Assembly: GCA_023014335.1 (NCBI GenBank)
Contig: JAECYW010000024.1
Span: 1 to 64,000 of the forward strand
Direction of reading: 5' to 3'
DNA from: Galerina marginata
Lineage: Eukaryota > Basidiomycota > Agaricomycetes > Agaricales > Galerinaceae
Length of the DNA: 64,000 nt
Position numbers and translations under genes: made by a program. Numbering within the stretch: the first letter of the stretch is position 1; each line of letters begins with the position of its first letter. The notes beneath the pieces were generated by a model that was not told the DNA's origin, made no database searches, and saw only the letters and a program-made list of their open reading frames with translations. Positions 57,866 through 64,000 of this stretch are shown here, piece after piece.

Positions 57866-58250
57866 CTCCCAGATCGCAGCATGTTCTATTTGCAGAAAGA
57901 TTAATCCTGCAGCATATTTACATTGTCAGCTCGTCGAATTGTATTTTCTTTCTATCACACCGTCGTCTTAGCAAGTTACAGTGCCAAATCTCGTGCTCGA
58001 CTCTCCTGTTCCGTGATTTTAACGAATAGGGTGTAATCTGACAAGAATGTGCCGAACAGGGAAATGTATTTGCAAAGAAGGTAGATAAGTACATGGAGGG
58101 GAAGTGGTGCCGACGCAACTGCAACGGCCGCATGACAAAATGAGGACGAAGTTTGTGGAGAACATGGAAAGAAACGTGAGTAAAATTTAAACCACTGAAG
58201 AAAGAACAACACAAAGTGTGCCTCCCGCCTTTGCTGGCTATCCTCCGATC
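57866..58250. other. Spacer between convergent genes
   Basis: Shared 3' flank of the plus-strand four-TM gene and the minus-strand flavoprotein gene. Its first ~150 bp resemble the 3' flank of four-TM copy 1. No gene was seen. Confidence 0.5.
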
Positions 58251-60296
58251 CTAATATGCGAAGCCTTCACGATGAATCTTTCCAGAGCTGACCCCAAGTT
58301 TACTCAACGATTCCAAAACGGAACGTTCGAACGGCTCTGATCCACACAAGAATAGCTCGGAGTCTGCTCCTCCAAACACACCCTTGCTCTCGTCAAAGAA
58401 GGTTGACTTGATACGACCGTTATGAGTAGCGAAGTCGATATCCGCATGACTTCCGGAAACGGCAGTGTTTGTGAAGATATGGATGACCAAGTACGAGGGA
58501 CACGGCTTGCCACCAAGAGCGTGCGTGATCAGGGACAATATAACGTCGGGTTCTCGAGTTGAAATCACAAATGTTACATCCCAAGGTGGAGGAGAAGAGG
58601 CTGTGGAAAGCGCCGCAAGCATCGAAAGGAATGGAGTCACGCCGATACCGCCAGCAATCCAAACGAGGTGTTTTATTTCCTTCGTTGGAGAGCTTACAGC
58701 GGTTAGTTCTGGAAGAATAAATTCGCCGCTAGTCCCTACGATATCCACGCTCAGCGACAGAGCCCTACAGTCGTCGAGCATATCCCGCCGATTCTCCGCC
58801 AGCTTCCGCGCCAAATTGAACAAGGCGCCAGTGACAACTCCGCCCGGTTTCAGTCGCATGGTGAGCGCGAAATTCCGATTGTCGGAGCTAAGGGGTGATG
58901 CACTTGAGACTGTCCAAGTACGGATGAAGTCGTCGTTTATAGAACTTGGCCGTCCTGGCGCCATATGCTGGTACGAGCGCGAGCCAAGTAAAGGGCTGAA
59001 ACCGAGAATAATAGCCTGTCCTGGTCTGATGCGAAGGGGCAGGGACGATTCCCACTCAAAAGTAGCGATGGTGGGGTCGTGCAGAGTGATTCGGGTTAAT
59101 AGTGCCTTGGGTTGTTCTTCCTGCGCGAAAACGGTGGTTTGAGTAGCTTCTTCAGCCAATAACCTGACGGGTGGGTTGTAGGGGCTCGGTGTAATTTTGT
59201 AGCCAGGCTTAACGCGTGCGGGGAAGGCGTCGCGTACGAATGTGTAGCCTGTGACGTAGACTTCTGTGAAGGTGTCCTGGAATGGCATGATCGCGCGTGC
59301 TTCAGGCCCGTACACATTCCTTGCTTCTCCTGTGAGATACAGGATATCACCTGTGGTAAAATTGATATAAGTGAGCGACGCCAAAGGTGTAGCTTCCACA
59401 TTCCCCAAGGACGTCATAATTCGATTACCTGATCCGTGAAGGAATTAGCGGCTCGTACATGCAACCTGATAATAAACAACAACTTGCCGGAAAAGTCAGG
59501 GAGAATGACTGTTCGTCCGTCCGATGGCTTCACACGCATGAAACCCACTCGTCCACCACGATGGTTCATACCGAGGTGAGAGGGATATTCCGAGGATTCG
59601 GCATCTGTCGCTTGGTATGTCGTCCCGAAAAAGACTGTATCGGCCTCGAGGATAAACGCGATCGATTCGTCCGAAAGTCTTTCTCCCACAGAGAGCTGCG
59701 GTCTGTCCTCGAGGACGATGCAGGATGCGGAGGGGTAAGGCGCCAGATCGCGTAGGGTGATGTACTTTGGACAGTTTCTGGATCAAATATTCGTGATCAA
59801 ATGGTGAGATTAGAAAAGATAAGACGCACCCCAATGCTTCATTGACGAATAGCTCGATATTGACTTCGTTGCCTTTGGCCTTCGTCTTTGTAATTGCCCC
59901 AGCGAACTTATTCCTCCTGCGTGTGGAAATCTCGACACCAATCCCAGCAATCAAGCTAAACCCATCGCCTTGGTCCAGCTCCCGGGCTTTAAGATGCTTG
60001 TAAAAAGGCTCGCCCTCCCAAAGCTTGGCGTTAATACTGAGCGTGTTATATTTCGGATGATTGATGAACCCAGGCCTTCCGCCTTTGCCTGCAAGAATAG
60101 AGCTCCATGGGCGCTGTTGTTCGTCCAAGACGCACACAGGAAGGAAATGTAGCCTCGTGCTATAGAACGTGGAATGTTGTTCGGGCATCTCGCCGTCGAT
60201 CATGGTGTACATGTAATTCGTAGAGGGAATCCTGTCATATCCCAGTTTTCGACGTACGACACGTTCGCCGCGGTGCCAGCCATTGAGAGCGCTCAT
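58251..60296 (-). CDS. PNPOx-like / ferredoxin reductase-like fusion flavoprotein
   Basis: Exons 59830-60296, 59488-59777 and 58251-59428 join to 1935 nt (644 aa). Residues ~1-330 resemble the pyridoxamine 5'-phosphate oxidase-like FMN-binding split barrel (TFYSTRLHFLPVCVLDEQQRPW, NCPKYITLRDL, LGNVEATPLASLTYINF). From ~350 comes an FAD/NAD(P)-binding reductase module with a flavin-binding RTWTVSS (~422-428), an NAD(P)-type GGIGVTPFLSML (~512-523) and a C-terminal LFLCGSEPFERSVLES. I see no 2Fe-2S cysteine motif. A two-flavin oxidoreductase transferring electrons from NAD(P)H is the likely activity; the substrate is unknown. The second intron starts with GC (GCAAGT at 59487), the only donor that keeps phase. 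Start ATG at 60296 gives MSALNGWHRGERVV. The upstream neighbour is non-coding. Confidence 0.85.
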
Positions 60297-61416
60297 TTCT
60301 GTTGAAGGTGGAGAGGGAGGAGGAAGCTTCGAGAAAGGGCTTATCGATAGAATGAGAATTAGCTGTTCAGAGGGGCTCAGTCAGCGATATTCTTCCGAGA
60401 AGAAGAGGTGTATTTACCTGATTTCGAAGATTGGTTAGTAAGGTCTTCGATTTTGACCAAACTATCATCTGACCTGGGTACTGAAATAACCCTCAAGAAA
60501 GCCAGAGATGAAGTGGTTGAAAGAGAGAGAGCATCGTCGAGGGTGGGGGTAAATATGAAGTGAAACAATCTGGATGACATATTAAGTCATGTGTTCACTG
60601 ATCAACGACTCCGAGTTCAACGTTCATGAGTAAGGCACCCGGAGCTGCACCGCCCAACCTCGGCCTCCCAACGCCAAAACTCGTTTGAAGGCGGCGAAGA
60701 CGCCGGGCTGACCAGCATTGCAGCAGCGTCAGCTGTATTAATATAGGTCCCACGACCCGGGTAGGCCGTTCCCTAACTCCAAGCCTTAAAGCGGCAAAGT
60801 GACGGAACAGAGTGCATGATAGCTGAACTGATCGTAGGAACATCGCCGGTGTACGTAGGTACCGTAAAATCTAGTGAAAGCAGGAAAGAAAACGTATAAA
60901 GTTTTATGAGAAAGTCGTCGGTCGTTTAGAGGATAAAGCATGTTTGCTCAGCCCAAGACCCATCGCTATCTCTCCTCCTCTTCCTCGTTCATTTTCGTGA
61001 GCGTCTACCCAAACACACATCCACGCGTGCCAATAGTCCTCTCCCAACCCGCCTCCTCCGCCCAACTGTCGCCCTCGTTGGACCATCTACAAAATGGCCA
61101 AGGTCAGAACTTCCATCCCAACTTCTCATCATTAAAATACCTTACCAAGCGGTTATCGTCGCCTCTATCGAAGTCCATCGACTTCTCCGCGTTTGCAGTA
61201 GCGTCGGCGTGATTTTTTAATTTAGTGCCTGAAGGGATGAGCGGGTTTAGGGTTTGGAAAAATGTGGGTCATGAGAGATGACTGACGAGCAGGGCTGTCG
61301 ACAAGCAAACGCGTACGAAGATCGAGCCGCAGGTAGAGTACCCCACGAGCTAGCCGCAACCAGTACTTGACATCATGTTGGAGTGATGACGAGGTGTCGA
61401 AGGCGAAAATAGGTCC
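60297..61416. other. Promoter side of the flavoprotein gene and spacer
   Basis: No supported gene. At ~61093 ATGGCCAAG follows a C/T-rich leader that looks like a fungal 5'UTR, but the only continuation by splicing hits a stop, so it may be a truncated 5' end of a gene. The ORF at 60940-61212 is Ser/Pro-rich and reads through that leader. Confidence 0.4.
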
Positions 61417-62477
61417 TCAGACGCAGAATTTGAGAGAAGAGAAGCCGGGTATGTGGACTTCGATGTGCGAACCACCAAGGCAGACGATGGCGAGGAGGAT
61501 CGTCTGAAAGAAAGGAAGCCAGGAAATACGTTTCGAAGGTGTGGTCCAAATATATCCAGGCACAGCCGCGGGCCGACGGTTCAGACAAGCCGGTCCCGAT
61601 TCCCCGTCTTCTCCTCCTCCTCCTTCTCGTTTGTGAACGTAAACTCTAGGCCCATATCCACGCCTATCATCCTTCACGGATACCACAACCCCTGCCTCAA
61701 ACCACGGACCTCCTCCAGCAGCCCCTTCATATTGATTGTTGTCCCAATACTGGTGAATTACGAGCGAACTGGCACAGTGACTTTCGAGATACGATACAAG
61801 GCATCGATGGACATGCGACTGGCTGCGGAAAGACCCACGAGAATGCCGTCGTCGTGCAGCAGCGTGGAAGCTCGAGGTTTTGTGACTGGCCAAATGGACG
61901 TTGGAGGGATCGACAGGGTGAAAGTCGAAATTCTAGGAGAATTTGCTGGACGTTGAATTTCGGGAATTTCCTCTTGTCCACCGAGCAACCAACACTTGTA
62001 GATAACAGCGTCGTAGTACCGCACCGAGAAGAACGGGGATAGGGTGCTTGGGTTGAATGAGATGGTTTGGAGGCGCATTTCTGCGTATAATTCTCCATTG
62101 TGGTCGAGGGCGGTTCCGGCTTCGGTAAGGAGATGAAGAACAAATCGCAGCCGCATCCCGTTGTCGATCGCGGCCATCTTCCCCAGTAAACAGTGGTAGA
62201 CGACGGCGCGCATGGGCCCCGGTTGAACGTTGATTGTTTATCGTACCATGCTGATGACGTGGAAGTTCGTGTTCAATCGTCTGTGGCGGACCTCCAGCTC
62301 ATCGAATCGAGCTTGAGAAAGGCTGGTTATAGGTCCTTCAGCGCAACGTTTCTCCATGGGTGCCGTTCCTTGTTTGCCTCCGAATCCGACTCCCTCCATG
62401 ACGGCGTCCAACCCCATCCACCATAATTCAGCTAAGAACCTCACCCCTTTCGGAATCGGTGGCAGATTTCTCGACAC
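61417..62477 (-). CDS. Unidentified gene, exon structure unresolved
   Basis: Long minus-strand stretches look coding. 62240-62477 contains KGVRFLAELWWMGLDAVMEG and LSQARFDELEVRHRRLN; 61760-62190 contains LRFVLHLLTEAGTALDHNGE, FFSVRYYDAVIYKCWLLGG and LLHDDGILVGLSAASRMSID; 61417-61770 contains NQYEGAAGGGPWFEAGVVVS and ends VHIPGFSSLKFCV. A GTACGA donor at ~62247 and frame changes near 61760 imply introns or a frameshift. I do not recognise the protein. Confidence 0.4.
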
Positions 62478-64000
62478 GAATACGGCAGCAGACTAGATCC
62501 TGCGATAGATGCTTCACAACAGTGCCACGAGTCGCATGAAGGCCGATATCTCAACTCCCAGGTCCTGAGCTAAAACACGACCTTCTCTGGCAAGGAGCCT
62601 TCATTAGGTGTAAACGGTCACTTGGCTGGTAGCAGGTGCATTGATGAACGAAGGAGGGGGACATGGTTGAGATCTCGATATCACATGCGTCTGACGCTTG
62701 ACGAGGATAGGATAACTGCAGGTTGAGGTCGGAGTTGGCTGTGTGTAGATCGTGAAATTGAAGATGCTCCACAGCTCGTCCCCAAAAGTCGGATGATTGA
62801 CTTCGATATCCCACTTGGATTGGGTCAAGATGCGATGGGCGTGGTTGTACATTCCAAATAAGGCCAATTATCGGGAAATAGGCGAAATGAGAAGACAAGG
62901 AAGTGGATATATGCGCATCGCTATGCCATAAAAAAGGCATTTAAAGGCGAGATGGGGAAATGACTGGGCCCTGCGGCGAGCAAATACGCCTCCTGAGGCA
63001 CGGGAAGTGGTACAAGCAGCACCACGTTGATTTCCGTGGATCCTCCTTTAGTCGTCGTCTACGTTTCTTCCGGTGATGAGCCCAGTCGATGGCCAGTTTT
63101 CTCCTCGCAGGATACTTGGGCCGCTCTGGCTGTTATTTGACTTCTCTTGGCCGTCATGCGTCACATATGACGCCTTCAAAAGAGAGACCATGAGAAGAGA
63201 TGAAAATGAGTGAGGAAGGAGAACTTACCCAACAACGATGGCCTTCGAGGCCACTGAGGTGCGCAGAAAAGCAGTGGAGTTAAACGCATTCAAGCCGAGT
63301 TCACCTGCCAGCAGATCCTGGGCACAACCTCGAGAAGTATGGGGTCGACCATTTTGCCCCAGCAAACGTCTGTGGTGCGACCTGCGTCCATGGCGGACGG
63401 GTTCGCGGGCTGGAGATTGAGATGATTTAGGCAAAAAAGATTGAGCGGAGAACACTGGAACATACTGTACGGGAACGTCAACGAGAACGAGGCCGAGTAT
63501 ATGCGCTGGCATAGTTTCCACCTGATAGTAGGGACATCGTCGAAGAGACCCTTGATTTCGGGGCGAGCGAGTTGACGGGACGTTGAAGCTCCTCCAGGTA
63601 TTACTACACGAGATTGGGGTCAGATATATATGAGGATGAAACACAAACAAGGAAAGACTTACAACGAATCGCGATAGGCGGCGATATCAGTAAGTGGATA
63701 GACGACTCGAATCTTCAGACGACGTTGAACGTCCCGCAGTCATCCAATAAGGTACCTAGTTCCAAGTAGCCAGCATAAGAAATCAATAAATGAAGAGGGA
63801 GGAAGGGGGACGCACATGGTGACCAAGTGGATTCCGGTATCAAGAATCATTTCCGCTAACGATAAACCCCCAGAACATCCAAACCCACCCAAAGAGCGAT
63901 AGCCAAAGAAAGCAAAGGATGTCGAGTACGCAGCCACGTGCAGAAGGCTCCAGGAGAAATGGTTGTAGAAAGGCATCTTGAATGGAACGAAGCAGAGGGC
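62478..64000 (-). CDS. Unidentified minus-strand coding region reaching the right edge
   Basis: Candidate exons on the minus strand: MPFYNHFSWSLLHVAAYSTS at 63976 with a GTGCGT donor at ~63812; RVVYPLTDIAAYRDSL at ~63700-63660 with a GTAAGT donor; a stretch between 63600 and 63290 readable in two frames (LARPEIKGLFDDVPTIRW or LGLVLVDVPVQYVPVFSAQS); and 62870-62600 (WDIEVNHPTFGDELWSIFNF). Whether this is one gene with the 61.4-62.5 kb region or two is unclear, and the start may lie at 63976 or beyond the edge. No family recognised. Confidence 0.35.

Noticed and set aside
58465..59142. 225-codon plus-strand ORF
   Set aside because: Antisense shadow of the flavoprotein exon 3.
61093..61101. ATGGCCAAG as the first exon of a ribosomal-type gene
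   Set aside because: The only GT-AG continuation I found gives an immediate stop; no downstream exon could be identified.

Overview
This is eukaryotic nuclear DNA from a filamentous fungus, most probably an agaricomycete basidiomycete. The genes are packed with short introns (mostly 50-75 nt, GT-AG, many with GTAAGT/GTACGT/GTGAGT donors). The gene content also fits: a basidiomycete-type Galpha, expanded F-box proteins, CFEM and small secreted proteins, and a YAT-type amino acid permease. All exon structures were assembled by eye from reading frames and splice signals; no database was searched.

Left part (1-17 kb) is ordinary chromosome. A partial gene runs off the left edge. It is followed on the minus strand by a 16-exon importin beta-3/Kap121-type karyopherin (761-4908) and an 8-exon heterotrimeric G-protein alpha subunit (7683-9345). 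A 6.4-kb stretch with no recognisable gene follows, then a single-exon F-box protein (15752-17182, plus).

Middle and right (17.8-58 kb) form a rearranged accessory region built from duplications and transposons. A ~5.7-kb block carrying a CFEM/GPI-type gene and a small secreted protein (SSP) gene occurs twice in direct orientation (17.86-23.67 and 49.79-55.38 kb). The two SSP copies encode identical mature proteins although they differ at many synonymous sites. The left CFEM copy has lost a splice donor and a splice acceptor. A second duplicated block (a ~1.3-kb repeat plus a four-TM protein gene) sits at 46.4-49.0 and 55.4-58.0 kb; the repeat part recurs alone at 35.2-36.6 kb and as a fragment at 49.05 kb. 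Between the duplications lie an amino acid permease pseudogene (27.1-31.3 kb) with three 1-nt frameshifts and a 1.7-kb TIR element in an intron, a solo LTR with a 5-bp target duplication (31764-32095), an intact multi-spanning membrane protein gene (32502-34142), degenerate tandem coding remnants (36.6-38.9 kb), and an F-box pseudogene (40.4-45.4 kb). That pseudogene is split by a 3.35-kb fold-back element whose arms carry inverted 33-bp satellite arrays, and the element itself contains a nested hAT-like insertion with an 8-bp target duplication.

Right end (58-64 kb) returns to ordinary gene content: a PNPOx-like/ferredoxin-reductase-like flavoprotein (58251-60296) with a GC-AG intron, then one or two unresolved minus-strand genes running to the window edge. 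The most notable signal is the secreted CFEM + SSP module: duplicated, with one partner decaying and the other under apparently extreme purifying selection.
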